Counted from the first letter of the stretch, positions 24,014 to 37,594 are shown. The stretch: 64,000 nucleotides of DNA from Mya arenaria (GCF_026914265.1 NC_069132.1:32544932-32608931), one strand, 5' to 3'. The notes: generated by a model not told the origin, from the sequence alone. A program made the numbers and translations.

Positions 24014-27000
24014 ATGTTTCGCCAGGTAATTCGACCTGGTGTTTTGTTGAATGCAAGATTATCCTCCCTGAATGTGTGTGGCTATCACAGTAAGTCAGGA
24101 GTCTATGGTAATCGCCCTGCCAAGGAAGAAAAGCCATATCATGGTAAGAACATCAAAAGTAGGTCAATCTTGGAGGTGTGCTTCATGTTTTCCAGTTTGA
24201 TTGGTTAATCAAAAAAATGATGTTTACACTTTTGACACATAGTTTTTGTATTTGCATATCTATTTTTCTGTTATGTAAAAGAAATGAAAATAAAATAAAT
24301 ATAGTTAGAATAATCATTTATATGCGTTTTGTTGAATGGCTGTTTGACATTCACTTGTTTTAAAATGCATAGTAAAATTTAAAAAACTTTTTTTTAGTTA
24401 CTAAAATTAAGATTAAGTAAGAAACTTGGCTTTATTAAATAAGATACCTGAGCTTGTTACGCTTAAGAACTTTGAGAAATTGAGGCCAGGAGTGGAACAT
24501 GCTCCTAGCAACACAAAAAGTAGTCTAAAATAATAGACATGTTATATGGGATTCTTCAAATCCCTAACATCTAAACGGTTTTGTGCAAAAACCAGGGGGG
24601 TTTGAAAAATATTGAAATTGTATTTAGAGAAGCATTTTATGTTTGAAATAGATAATTAAGGCTTATATTCATATTTTACTATGTAAGTGTAAAGATATTT
24701 TGCACAAAGCAAGCTTTAAATGCATTAAAACACAGGACTTACCTTTCCAAAACGAAACTTGACTGACACAGACAACAATAATGCCTATCGTAACAACTTG
24801 ACCATCTCTGACATAGACCTTGTAAATACAATCGTACCAACTTGGCCATCTCTGAGGTGTTCCGATTGTTGTAAAACTGTGAACTGCAGCCTTGCTTAAG
24901 GCCTAAGGGCTTAGGTTGTACATGGCAAATTTAATCTGATGTTTTCTTGCTTGATGTCAAGTAAATGGTAAACTTCTATACTTTTTAATCATCAAAATGA
25001 CAAAAATCTTTTAGAATTAAAGCAATTTTACTGAGATGTTACAAATAAAGTCTAGATAGAACCACATTCACCCTACATGTGTAAATTTAGACACATTTCT
25101 GTGTCATGTTGCACTGTTTCTATCAACAGAATAATTCATCGTTATGATTCCTGTATTTTATGTAAAAATGCTTCATTGGTCAAAAGAAATTAGATGATTA
25201 TGAGACAAAATATGGCGTTGTTGCAAATAATCAAAAGGAAAGTTTGCTGTTTTTACTTTCAGCTGATCCTCAGCACATCACCAATCGTATCGAACATGGT
25301 AATATATACCGGCTTGTTGAGGCCTATCGGACACATGGACACAAGAAAGCCACTCTTGACCCATTGGGACTGCAGCAGGAAATGTAGGACCTGTATATAG
25401 TTAAAATATTTAAAGCTGCACTCTCACGGATTTACAGTTTTTACAACTTTTATATTTTTTTATCTTGGAAAGAGCAAATTTTTGCGTAAATATCTGTAGA
25501 CCAATGATATAAGGCTGCTGACAAAAAAATCAGATCATAGATTTTCATATTTCCATTTGAAAAATCTTATATAACTGGTTTCCATGGATTTGGGCAAAAA
25601 TTTGCTCATTCCAAGACAAAAAATAAATAAGTTGTCAAAACGTTCAATCTGTGAGAGTGCAACTTTAAGTGAGAATCTCACTTGGAATTAAGTTTAATAT
25701 TTATTAAAAAACTATTTATCATTGTCAGGTACTGTTATATAATTAGAATGATGTTAACAAAAAATAGCTCCGAAAGTAGCATAAATGATTATTTAACATG
25801 GCTTTGTACAAAACCATTCCAGATTTCAAAATTTGAAATTTAATACATAGCTTAATTTTCCTGATATTTCGCTCAATGATGGCTTGCAAAATAAATGACC
25901 AATTGTTTCTGAGCATTTAGATAAATCTACTTGAAATTTCGAATTTTAGATCTTAGCATTGAATAATTTTGTTCATTTTTCAGGGACCCCCATGAGCTAG
26001 CCCCTGAGCTTTATGGCATTAACCCAGGTACCATGAAGACCGTCAATGTGGACGGACTGTTTTACGGAGCTGTTGCGGGCCAGCAACTCTCTGTCGACGA
26101 TCTGATTGGTCAACTTGAGAGGGAATATTGTGATACTATAGCTGCGGAGTTCCAGCATTTAGATGTAAGTGGTTTGCATTGTAATAACGGCGATATGAGT
26201 GAAATTTTACTTTATATTCGAAACGATCAAGTGTAAAAGGTATTTGAATTTATCCAATTCCATTCATTGTCTTGATTTTAAACAATTGGACAAGTTATAA
26301 TATTCATTTTAGTTGTGATAGATGTTTTATTTGCCGTACATATCGGCCCTTCTTATAAAAATTGTAAGGTTATAGCTTGTCTCAATTATTTTATATGAGT
26401 AATGAGTATCATACAACAGATGGTTTAAAGAAAATTTATTCTATATATATTATAGTGTTGTAGGTACAGGGGAAAATGTCGTAAGAGGATAATCATGTTA
26501 AAGACTAGAGATGTGAAATTGGCAAATTATTTCAAATACCTAGGATGGTACATTCATATTGCTGCATTGACTCTGTCTTGTGTAAAAAAATGTTGATATA
26601 AAAACGCCTAGAAGTCAATAAGGCAGGGTTTGTTAGTAACAAAAATAATTTCTACTGTTCAATACTTTATCATTTATTTGGAAGTCTAAATGATTTTTCG
26701 TCTGGTTTTGCCATATTTTTATATTTAGAAGGATTGGAAAAGCACAAAATAGATCATTCTGCCATTACACATTAAATTATTTAGATCTTCACTACAACCT
26801 GTAATATTTGTCAGAAAGAAGATCTATTAAAGTTAAAAAAAAAATAAAAAAAATTAACTATATTAATGTCAACAAATGTGTGATATGTTTACTGAGTGTG
26901 ATTTCTTCCTAGACAGAGGAAGAACGAGAGTGGTTTGCAGAAGCATTTGAGAAGAAAAACAGTATTGAAATCTCCAATGAGCGGAAAACTGCATTGGCCA

Positions 27001-30000
27001 ATCTGATGCTTAAGTGTCAGGTAATTTCCTTTAAATTTAATTCAATTGTAATGTGCATTGGAAAATGGTCATGAAAGATGTGTTAATTGTTTAAGGAAAA
27101 AAAGATATAGATAACATTCTATTTCTATGCATAGCGTGATCAGTTGTTAGGTATTCTAAGACGTTTTCTCATATTATTCTAAAAAGCTTAACACCTCAGT
27201 ACAATCTAACAAAAATATAGGTCCTACCGGCCTGGAATGAAAAGTCATGCAACTTTATGGATATTTATTAAGGTAGTTACCATTCAACCAAATATTGAAT
27301 ATTCTTGATATCTGTCAATGTGCCAATACTCTTTCAGCTAAATGATTACACCAAAAGTTTGCCAGGATATTTTTTCGTCAACAATCCCTACATTAATTGT
27401 AAGTGTGATGTATTGTAGGGATTTGACCATTTCCTGGCGAGCAAGTTTACAACGTTGAAGCGTTATGGTGGCGAGGGTGGGGAAAGCATGATGGGAGTGT
27501 TTGATGAAATATTCCACAAGTCTGCACAAGGTTCGTAACACGAAAACTAGATATGTACAGTCATTATTAAGAAAGGTTGATTTTGAGTTCCGTCAATCTG
27601 TGCATGTTAGTTTGTCACTCATGGTTCTAGTAAAGTCTGATTAGCTCAATCTGGCAGGCTCATTAATAAAGAAGCTACATGTACAGTATCTATACTTTCT
27701 TGTCAATTATTTTTGCTAGTCAGTTTATAAGGAAAAATGTTGATGACTAAGCCTTGATGTCGTTGTCTTGTTGGTTAATATTTAATCTGAAAACACGCAC
27801 AAATCTTTTAAGATATGAAAAGGAACTTGGTACACATGTTCACTAGGACAATATGGACATGTATAAGAAGTCCCATAGTGCTAGCTAACATAATTGTCAA
27901 GAAATGACTATTTGTCATCTAAAAAAACGCTTGATTCTCTTGATTCTGTAAAAGGAAAATGGCAAACTGAATGTTGTACAGGTTGAGTTTCATTGCAGAT
28001 GGTGTGGAGGAGGTTGTGATATGTATGCCACATCGCGGTCGACTCAACTTCCTCACCTGTATGCTTGAGTTTCCGCCCGTCCGTATCTTCCAAAAGGTAT
28101 GGCAACTTGTGATCAAAGGGAGGGAATTACCAGAGTATTTTTTGTATGCAGTTTAGGCCCGTCTGTATCTATCAGAAGGTATGGCATCCTGTGGTTAATG
28201 AGAGGTAACTCATTTATATGCTATGAACGTTGACATGACTGAGCTACCAATACTTGTTTATGCAATTTGTCTTGAAATCTGTATAGAATTAAGGAACTGA
28301 TGAAAAACGATCAAATGAGGTCTGATTTAGATACTCAATCAGTATGGAATAATCAACATTCAAGGTGTGTAGGCATAAAAATATCTTCAATCTACACATT
28401 CATATTTTCTGGCTATAAGCAGTTCTGGTTTCCTGGGAAATTTGGCTTGTACTTCAAAATGTTGTTTAGGCCGATTAATTTGATTTTCCCACATCATTTC
28501 AAACAGACTGATAATGAGTGGATTGTGTTCATACATTGCTGATATGTTGTTTTCATTAAACTGCAGAAGTAAGTACCTATTCACCCAAACATGTCATTCC
28601 ATGACAACTTTCAGGTGTCTGGTATCTCAGAAATCCCTGAAGGTTTTAAAGGCACCGGAGATGTTGTTTCACATGCATGTAAGTAGAGACTAAGGTAGGT
28701 CCATATTCACTAAAGACTTGAGTCTGAGTTTGAGACTTGGAATAAGATTTTTTTAAATGTCATGAATTATCTCTAATATAGCTATATTTTTACAGAAAAT
28801 GTTACAATATCTGTTAAACATGGTATTTGCAACATATACGGCGAGTTGAACATTATTGCTCATCTAATAACAACTGTGCAATAACATGAAGATTTGCAGT
28901 TTTAAGTCTTGAGTCTCAAACTTGGACTCAAGACCTTAGTGAATATGGTCCATAAAGAACACTTTTTGAGCAGGAGTTTTAAGTCTATTACATATTTCTG
29001 TAGGAGGTACATGTTTCTTCTGTAGAAAATAAGAATGCACACATTCTATTCTAAAAAAAGAAAAGTTTTAAAACTGGTCTAAAAAAACAACAACAGTGAT
29101 CGAAATAAACACAAGCCTCCAAGCAATGCACTTAGTAACATGCTTTCTGGGTTTGCTCAATTTCTGAATTTTATATAGAAAGGCTTGTTCGAAAACTTGA
29201 TGGCAATCCTTAGTGTAAGTCTACTAAGAGACCTGGTTTGATAACCAAAAAGTCTTATTTCAATGACTTTTCATATGAAATTGGGTTCAAACATTCATAT
29301 GTATGATATGTAAAGTTAGTTGATTCTTTTTTACAGATACATCAGTTGATCTCGATTATGAGGGCAAGAATCTTCATGTGTCGTTTATACCTAATCCATC
29401 ACATTTAGAGGTAAGTTGTTCTTTAGGATTAGAATTGACAAATTATGAAAATATAATACATTGTATACATGTTTGCTTATAAGTACAGTTGATATTTGTG
29501 GTAATTTAGAGCGTGCATGTATAAAGATCTGCCCAAGTCCATCGGTTGCATTATGGCCTGACCTGTGTAAAGTAAAAGACTATTTTTATATGTCATCTTG
29601 CAGTAAATAGTTTAAGATAAGTCCACTTTAAACCCAGATAGATACATACATGTACATATATAATTCAAACAATGTTTTTGATGGATGTTATTCAGGCTAA
29701 CAACCCAGTAGCAGTTGGCAAATGTCGCTCAAAGCAGCAGAGCTTACAGGAGGGTGACTACAGTGTAGATGGCGCATCGCAGCCAGGGGACAGAACTCTG
29801 TGTATTCAGGTCCACGGAGATGCCTCATTCTCTGCACAGGTAAGTCAATATTAAGTTTAATCTTTATCTATTTTACAACACTTGAAGAAAGCATTACTAA
29901 CTTCTTTTAAGTCAGGCTCGTTTGCATGTTAATGTGCCAGAGTGTGATCTTGTTTCGTGGGGAATTTTGAAATACCCTGAGAAATCCCACTTGTCCTGTT

Positions 30001-33000
30001 GGGTTATTGTAAACCCAACTCAATTACGCCCAAACCGGGAAAACGAGCAGCAGATGTCTACTTGGTGAGAAGGGAGTGTGCTCACTGACTTAGGGTGTCT
30101 TATGTCAGTATTTAAACATGGTGCAATCAGTGTTAATTTTTGTGTGTGTGTTTGTGTGTTTTTATTTGAGATTGAAAAACGTAGATATTTGTGTCACATC
30201 GCAGGATTTATAGCCCAAAGTCTGAAGCCTTGATTAAAAAAAAAAAAAAGCCGTAATCATAATGAATTGAGCAATAGTTGTTTGTTATATTTTGATAATA
30301 AAAAATGACACTGAACCAAACTTTCCATGATGCTACACATCGTCTCAAGTGCCCCATAACTCTGGCTAAAATACTGTAATGGCCAATAATAAACAATGAT
30401 TTCTGGTATCTGATAGCACTGCTGTTATTATTTCCTGCTCATGTTTCTGTGTTTTAGAATTAAGTCTCATTTCATTTCATGTGTTTATGTATTTCAGGGT
30501 ATCGTTGCTGAGACATTCAGTATAGCGGAGTGCCCGCATTACAATATTGGTGGCAGTATTCACTTAATTGTCAACAATCAGATAGGGTTTACAACCGAGG
30601 CTAATAGGGGAAGGCAAGTTCTTTGTTATATGCATTGTCTTTCTTATTTCCCCAGTTATCTAAGTAAGTCAAGAACCTCATTGGAAATAAGCTCTAGGGC
30701 TTCATGCTAAGTTGGTGCGATATTTTTTTGTGTACTTTACAGCTATATTCTAGTATTAACATTTAATTCACTGTATTATGTATTACCAATTGCATATTGA
30801 GTGTTTTAACCTGAATATACATCAATCAATCAATCAATCAATCAATATATAAGCGATAATAAATATGATGCAAGAGATAAGCATAGATGCCTGTATGTGC
30901 TGTTAAATGTTTTATAACTTACAGTTTATTTTCTTGAAAGGCATTGTTGAAGCTTATTTCTTTTACAAAGATTGTTAAACAAGTTATTACAACATTATAT
31001 AAATCACTCTTGTTTGCACAATGTTACGCAAGAGTCTGGTCTTGTGTTGTGGGAGAAACTGAAAACCCCCAGAGGAACCCATTTGTCCGGCTTGGTGACC
31101 ACAAACCAAACTCAATGCACTCATTCTATAGAATGCTTATTATAATGTATAACTTGCTACAGTGTGATTGTACTACATGTGCATACGTATGGCACTTATT
31201 AAATACTTTTTTAATGAATTAAGCCATTATTCATCCATCTTTAACTGAGTTATTTATTTCTGCAGGTCTTCTATGTACAGTAGTGATCTCGCCAAAATCA
31301 ATAACTACCCAGTTCTTCATGTCAATGCAGACTTTCCTGAGGTAAAATCTTACATAAAATGAAGAAATACCTTAGGGCATTGTGTTTACACTTGTGTGTG
31401 TATGACTGTTATTTGTTGTTTTGTTTTGGAAAAAAGCATATTCAGATTATGTGAATTGTCACAGCACTTGGCTTGTACAAAACTGTAAAACATATCGCAG
31501 CAACAGTAACATATTTATGACTTGTTCTTTTTGCTTAAATTTATTCAGTACACTTGATCGGAAAGTACTTTGAGTACATAATCTGCTACTCGTTGCCATC
31601 CCTGTCAATAGTGTGCGCAATGTCTTCAGTGTAGAACTCATCTAAACAACTCAAATCATTCTGGAAACCATATTTGTTGAGTTAAGCTCCTTTGTCAGAT
31701 AAGAAATATTGACTTTCATATGCTGTTGTGGGCTCCTTATTATGTAAAACTCATTATTTATCCTCAGAGACTCCCAAGAAACAAAATGGATATAAGAAAA
31801 CTCATTATTTATCCTCAGAGACTCCCAAGAAACAAAATGGATATAAGAAAACTCATTATTTATCCTCAGAGACTCCCAAGAAACAAAATGGATATAAGAA
31901 AACTCATTATTTATCCTCAGAGACTCCCAAGAAATAAAATGGATATAAGAAAACTCATTATTTATCCTCAGAGACTCCCAAGAAATAAAATGGATATAAG
32001 AAAACTCATTATTTATCCTCAGAGACTCCCAAGAAATAAAATGGGTATAAGAAAACTCATGATATGAAGTATAATACTCTCAAAATTATTCATTTGCAGG
32101 ATGTTATAAAAGCTACAGCTATTGCTGCTGACTACAGACAGAGGTTCCGTAAAGACGTCATCATCGACTTCATCTGTTTCCGGAAATACGGCCACAATGA
32201 ATTGGACGACCCATCGTTCACTCAACCCCTCATGTATAACGCTATCAAAGATAGGAAGAGTATTCCAGATTCCTACGCTGAACAACTACTTGTAAATATT
32301 CATGTGTTAGATATAACAGTAGACTGGAAGGTTATTTGATTAGTACAGTGGTTAATAATTATTACCTTCTCACCAAGATGTACAAAGTCTGATTCAGTTT
32401 CCTTTGCATGCTCAAATTCCCCCCATAATTAATTGGTTGTCTTGTTGGCACAGTGGTTAGTGTACTGGCTTCTCACCAAAGCTTCCCAGGTTGTAATCCA
32501 AGCCTGTGTGTATGTGAGTTTTGTTTGTGGTCAACAAGCCAGATGTAAAAAGTTTCCTCCAGTTAATCTAGTTTCCTAAACATCACAGAACTAACGTAAC
32601 ATCGTACCAAGGAGAATACATAAAAAAAAGAGTATGATGTTGTTATAACTTGTTTCATAATGGTTGTAAAACAATTGTGTTTAAATTTAAATTTAAAATA
32701 AAGAAGTTCAAACTACATGTATACAGATATTTTTCTTGTCTACAGGGAGATGGTATATGTTCCGAAACAGATATTTCCTCTGTGCAGACGGAGTGGAGCA
32801 AAAAGTTGCAGGACAATTACGCTGCCAGAGACTCAACTCCAGTCCCGGTAACATCTCATTTTACATTTAGGATTATAATTGGGTTACTACACCTATTTGA
32901 AGTTGTTAGCATCTTCAGAGGCTGGTAAAATAGTTTACAGCCCCACTACATAGAGTGAGGGCTTTAAAGCATTTTAAGGGGCCTGTGCAGATGATAACAA

Positions 33001-36000
33001 CCAAAAAAGCTGTACTTATGCTATTACTGCATGAAATATATGAGACGAAAGTTTTTTTCTGCTTCATTTCATTTTATAATTGTTATCTGTGATGTTTAGG
33101 CTTCAGATTCACTTGGTTAAAAAAGCAGCACACCAATAAAGTAAGGGACCTGTGTGATGTTTTTAATTATTTGTGTAATCAATAATAGATACCTCTCTGG
33201 TGTAAATTTTTCTCAGTTAAAAAACATAATGCTCTTGTGAAATGGTAAAGGATGTAGATGTCCTGGTTGCCTAAAAATATAGTTGTTTTCTCTCCTACTG
33301 AATATGTGTTATGTTCTTTCCCACATAGTATTGCCTGAATTCTTAAAAGTTTAGTCGTACCTCGCATATTTGGAGTGGCCCAGAGAATTGGTCTTCCAAG
33401 CATCATGATCGTTTTCTTTTCTTTTTTTGTCTACGTATAAATACTGCTACCAGTAGTCATATCACCAGAAATGCTTGATACCCTTCTCCATACTCATGTT
33501 GTTGCAATTTAAATGGTATCCTTTTATAGGGGTCTGGTTAATTTCCAATGCCCTTCGGGTTGATTAAAATTACCGATGGGAGGTGCTCCTAATTGAGTTC
33601 AACGATCCCACCGAGTGCAGATAAGCAATTCCTGGCATTTCCTGACAAATTATACATTATCACCAGTCGTCATTTATATTTACATTTTAATCTTTTGTTG
33701 TGATTTTTTTCACAGCCATATGTGTTTCAAAGACAGTGGAGTGAGTTCGGGCAGGCCCCAGCTGCAATAACCCAGTGGGATACGGGCATAACTGTGGATA
33801 CACTCAAGTTTGTTGGGGCCAAGTCTGTCGCCCTGCCAGAAGACTTTGTGAGTAAATGTAAAATTATGTAAAAATATTTGATGTTTGTTGTCCATTTCTT
33901 TCAACTATTGAATGGTCGCAGACTACCTGTAAATGATTCTACAAACCAAATTTTAAGACGAACAAAATTTGTTGCACAATGAAGTCCTAGATCATAACAT
34001 GCTTTTGTTTGATAAGCTGGGATAAACATTGAGTATAAAAATTTATTGTCTAAAGCAACGATGATGTCATCCTAGATTTACATTTAAGATTTGGCAATTA
34101 ATTCACAAGTAAACAACAACAGTTATCTTGTTTGACCTTCTTCTGATACTGCTTTAGAATGTTCACCCGACGGTTGGCAAGAACCACTGTGAGAAGCGTC
34201 GGCAGAAGCTGACTGATGGCTCCAGTCTTGACTGGGCGACAGCTGAAGCCTTGGCGTTTGGCTCTCTCATGCAGCAAGGTTCATTGGCTTTTTGTATTGT
34301 GCTTGTGAAAATATGATACTCAAAGAAGTATAATGGAGTTGCTATGCAATTCAGTGCTTTGTATGGCCACTTGCCATCAATTAACTAAATTTTATCAATT
34401 TCAAAGCTTTTAGCTTTCAGCATTTTTAGAGTTGCTTACTGTGGTTCTTGAATTGAATGACTTTTTGAATGAATTTGTAATGAAAATCCAAATTATATAA
34501 ACTTCTACTGCCTTATCATAAATTATAGAATAAAAGATAATGTATCAGAGTATATTCATGCAACTCTTGAAGGTACGGTAATTGAGAAATAATGAATTGT
34601 TAACCCATTCAGGGTACAATGTGCGAATCAGTGGCCAGGATGTCGGACGGGGGACATTTAGCCATCGTCATGCCATGCTGGTTGACCAACTCACAGATGA
34701 GATTTACGTACCATTAAATCACATGATGGATGAACAGGCTGGATTTCTTGAGGTTGGGATAAGCTGATATTTTTCAATTAAGTAAGGGCCCGATTGTAAA
34801 AAAAAAGAAAAAAGATCATAGAACAGTTGTTCACTTCATGATTTTAAATAATTTTTGGACAGACCTTGCATGTTTTTGTTTAAATGTGTAGACTACTGTT
34901 GTATAGGGCTAGTATGATTTTGCTCTTATTCACTACACAATGCACAATATGCAGTTTAAAACAGCACATTAGTCATATTGCAAATTGATTCAAACTTCCA
35001 GTTTAGAACTCATCTTTGACTAACAATCAACTTTATATATTGTAATTCCCAGGTGGCAAACAGTGCGCTGACAGAGGAGGCAGTTTTGGGGTATGAATAT
35101 GGCATGAGTGTCGACAACCCACGATCCCTCGTTATCTGGGAGGCCCAATTTGGAGACTTCTTCAACGGGGCTCAGCCAATTATTGATACTTACATAACCA
35201 GTGGAGAGAGTCAGTATATTTGTATAATTACTATATTTAAATGTATTTTTTCGCTATTTTTTTAAATATACACTGTAGGTTTATGTTAAGGTTTGAATTT
35301 GAATGAAGGTGGAGTCACTGATATAAGGCAGAGTTTGAACTATGGTGAAATTAAGAAATTCTAAAGTATGCTGTTTTTGCAAATGTATAATTATTGTAGA
35401 CAGTTCAGATAATAGACAATTTTAAAATCATTATTTGAAGGACCATAAAGAGTTTTCTTTTGTGAGAATTTGTCTGCCCATGAAAGAAATGGTGTGTCAG
35501 GGGATATCATCATCTCCTATTGGTTAAGTTGTTCTTTAGACAAGTGGCTGCTGCAGACGGGGCTGGTGATGCTGCTTCCCCATGGGATGGATGGGGCGGG
35601 GCCGGAGCACTCCTCGTGTCGAATGGAGCGCTTCTTACAGGGATGTGACAGCAAGGAGACCGGGGTGGATGGAGATGATGTTAACATTCAGATCCTCAAC
35701 CCAACCACGCCTGCTCAATACTTTCACCTGCTACGCAGACAGGTAAAGTATTAAATAATAGAGTTATAAGTACTGAATTTTGATACAAGAGGTTGCAACC
35801 ATTTCACATTTCTGTTTAAAATTACTTTGTATTGTTTCAGATGGTTAGAAACTTCAGGAAACCTGCTGTTGTTGTAGCACCAAAGGTATTACTACGCCTG
35901 GCCGCGGCAACCTCTGACCTCACACAGATGGCTCCAGGGACGACTTTTCAGCCTGTACTCGGTGACCCTGGGGTCAAAGGGGACAAGGTCAACAAGGTGG

Positions 36001-37594
36001 TTTTCTGCTCAGGGAAACATTTCTACTTGTTACAGAAGGAAAGGGAAACCAGAAACATAGACGATATGGCCATTATAAGGCTGGAGGTAAGGGGTTTAGC
36101 TCAACTACTTATTACACTTTTTTAAAGTGGGATTTTACCAAACTTTTCAGTTTATATAGTTTAGGCCAATTTCGATTTCCAAGGTATGATCCTTAATATA
36201 CTTATACCAAGACTGCTAAAGTTAATTGAATGAAAATAAGTTCAAATATAAAACAGTTTGCCATGGCAACAGATTAACAATGGTTCTATCCAGGTCTTTT
36301 TGTTTTTGAAGGGGATATAATAATTCTTTTCAGAGTTTATGTCCATTCCCAGCCGGTGAACTGCAGACAGAGTTGAACAAGTATCCCAATGCAAAAGGTA
36401 TTGGCAAAAGATTTAAGATTGAGATTTATATACTTATTTGCTTGGATTATACACATCTTAACTTTAAGAAATATTATTTAACCCTTGTGATGTCCTTTTT
36501 TTTTAATTTTGAAAGTACCAAAAGAGCTTTTATGCAAGAACAAAAGTCATGTATGAATCATTGTTTTAGAATCTTCTCACAAAGAATTGGAACTACAGTC
36601 AGTTTATAGGAAATAATATTAGCCAGATTGCAAACAACTTCCTTAAACTGATGTGCGTCTGACTCGGGTTACGGTAGTTCATAAATAGAAACCACGCAGT
36701 AATTGGTTTCTTTGCAAGGCTTTCAGAAAGCCCTTCTATAGGGGATCAAACCCAAAACCTCTCCACCTCTGTGGTGATTGTAAGTCTGGCATCAATACCA
36801 CCTCAACACAAAGATATTTCTATACTAAGATAAGAGTGATCTAGTGGTCTCAGTGAACTTTTACCAAAAGTAAAAAGAAGTACCGTATCAATGTTGTTTA
36901 CCAATTAATATAGCTTTCTTAAAAATGAGCTAAAATAATTTAATATGGACTTACTAATGAGATGTCTTTCTTTTTACAGAATTTATCTGGGCCCAGGAGG
37001 AGCACAGAAACATGGGAGCTTGGAGTTTTGTGGCTCCAAGATTTGAAAATGTTGTTGGTTGCAAGGTGAGTCCCAATATGTTTTGAACAATTGTTTGTCA
37101 GCTTTTACATTATTATTCATAGAGCCTATGTTCACTTTTCAGATTTGAAATAATTTGCAAGAAAACTTATTTATTGAAAATTGTATCTACTTAAGTTATT
37201 TCATTGTTTCAACAGGTTTTAATTCTATGTGTTTATAACCCTGATGAAATTGATTTGGTTTTGTCATTGTAATTTTAATTATTTAAAAGTTTATGTTTTT
37301 CATAACTTGTCTGACTATTAAAGTTATAGATACTAACATATTTGAGCTATAAACATAAACATTTATTACAATACAACTATTTGAGATGAAATATTGATAT
37401 ATAATGTCATTTAGTGCTTTTCCTCTTTTATTACACCAGCATACTACCAGTAAATCTGTGGCAACTGTGAGCATGGTTTTATGTATTTTCAGCTACGCTA
37501 CGTTGGTCGTGATGTGTTGGGACTGCCGGCGGTTGGAATCGGTGAGATTCACAAGGCCGAGGTGGACAGGCTTGTTTCTGATCTCTTCTCGTGA
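24014..37594 (+). CDS. DHTKD1: 2-oxoadipate dehydrogenase E1 component, mitochondrial (DHTKD1), complete, 22 exons
   Basis: Coding exons: 24014-24143, 25263-25383, 25984-26164, 26913-27020, 27419-27530, 27999-28096, 28615-28678, 29337-29410, 29696-29839, 30498-30613, 31266-31341, 32100-32291, 32746-32847, 33716-33847, 34158-34278, 34613-34752, 35053-35209, 35540-35742, 35841-36086, 36334-36397, 36980-37065, 37493-37594. The sum is 2769 nt, 922 residues, matching the family length (human about 919). The N-terminus is Arg-rich without acidic residues, as expected for a mitochondrial presequence. Motifs of the ThDP-dependent oxoacid dehydrogenase E1 family: MPHRGRLN at 227-234, HGDASFSAQ at 336-344, VNNQIGFTT at 369-377, GQDVGRGTF at 598-606, [15 protein letters not shown] at 703-717. 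By family knowledge it converts 2-oxoadipate to glutaryl-CoA in lysine, hydroxylysine and tryptophan breakdown in the mitochondrial matrix, working with DLST and DLD. Several DHTKD1-specific stretches ([20 protein letters not shown]) separate it from OGDH. Intron 10 has a GC donor; all others are GT-AG. Confidence 0.96.
25410..25668. mobile_element. Fold-back MITE, same family, copy 2, in DHTKD1 intron 2
   Basis: TTAAAGCTGCACTCTCAC and GTGAGAGTGCAACTTTAA bound about 259 bases that share ordered blocks with 20541-20903 (AAGGCTGCTGACAAAAAAAT, TTCATATTTCC, CATTCCAAGACAAAAAA). The terminal TTAA could be target sequence. Confidence 0.75.
28071..28212 (+). repeat. Tandem duplication of DHTKD1 exon 6 end and donor
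   Basis: The exon 6 end plus donor (GCCCGTCCGTATCTTCCAAA, then AGGTATGG) recurs 82 bases downstream as GCCCGTCTGTATCTATCAGA, then AGGTATGG, with the following intron sequence also similar. The second donor would start at 28179. Confidence 0.75.
28698..28951. mobile_element. Fold-back MITE in DHTKD1 intron 7
   Basis: The ends GGTCCATATTCACTAAAGAC and GACCTTAGTGAATATGGTCC, continuing into TTGAGTCTGAGTTTGAGACTT and its complement, form about 43-bp imperfect inverted repeats. Confidence 0.8.
29925..30100 (-). mobile_element. Diverged SINE copy in DHTKD1 intron 9
   Basis: It contains diverged versions of the same body (GAAATCCCACTTGTCCTGTT, AAACCCAACTCAATTACGCC, CAAACCGGGAAAAC). Strong decay marks it as an older insertion. 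Confidence 0.45.
30975..31115 (-). mobile_element. SINE body copy in DHTKD1 intron 10
   Basis: ACAACATTATATAAATCACTC, CAAGAGTCTGGTCTTGTGTT and TTGTCCGGCTTGGTGACCAC match the copy at 59715-59930 in order and spacing. The tRNA-like head is missing. Confidence 0.65.
31736..32060 (+). repeat. 51-bp minisatellite in DHTKD1 intron 11
   Basis: About six nearly identical copies of a 51-bp unit beginning AAAACTCATTATTTATCCTC end 40 bases before the exon 12 acceptor. Because 51 is a multiple of three, a 115-residue open frame results, which is an artefact. The high identity implies recent expansion. Confidence 0.93.
32435..32625 (+). mobile_element. SINE copy in DHTKD1 intron 12, plus orientation
   Basis: A tRNA-like head (GGCACAGTGGTTAGTGTACT, then GGCTTCTCACC and a diverged B box, CCAGGTTGTAATCC) is followed by GTGGTCAACAAGCCAGATG and TTTCCTCCAG. 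This is the same family as 59715-59930 in the opposite orientation. Confidence 0.6.
36715..36815 (-). mobile_element. tRNA-related remnant in DHTKD1 intron 20
   Basis: The minus strand contains GGTTTTGGGTTTGATCCCCT, a B-box-like segment, preceded by a GGTGGTATTGATGCCAG stretch resembling a tRNA 5' half. It is too degenerate to be a gene. Confidence 0.35.

Noticed and set aside
23784..24137. 117-codon minus-strand frame across DHTKD1 exon 1
   Set aside because: Antisense shadow of the exon and its 5' flank; no family resemblance.
31720..32067. 115-codon plus-strand frame
   Set aside because: It is the 51-bp minisatellite inside DHTKD1 intron 11; the period is a multiple of three.
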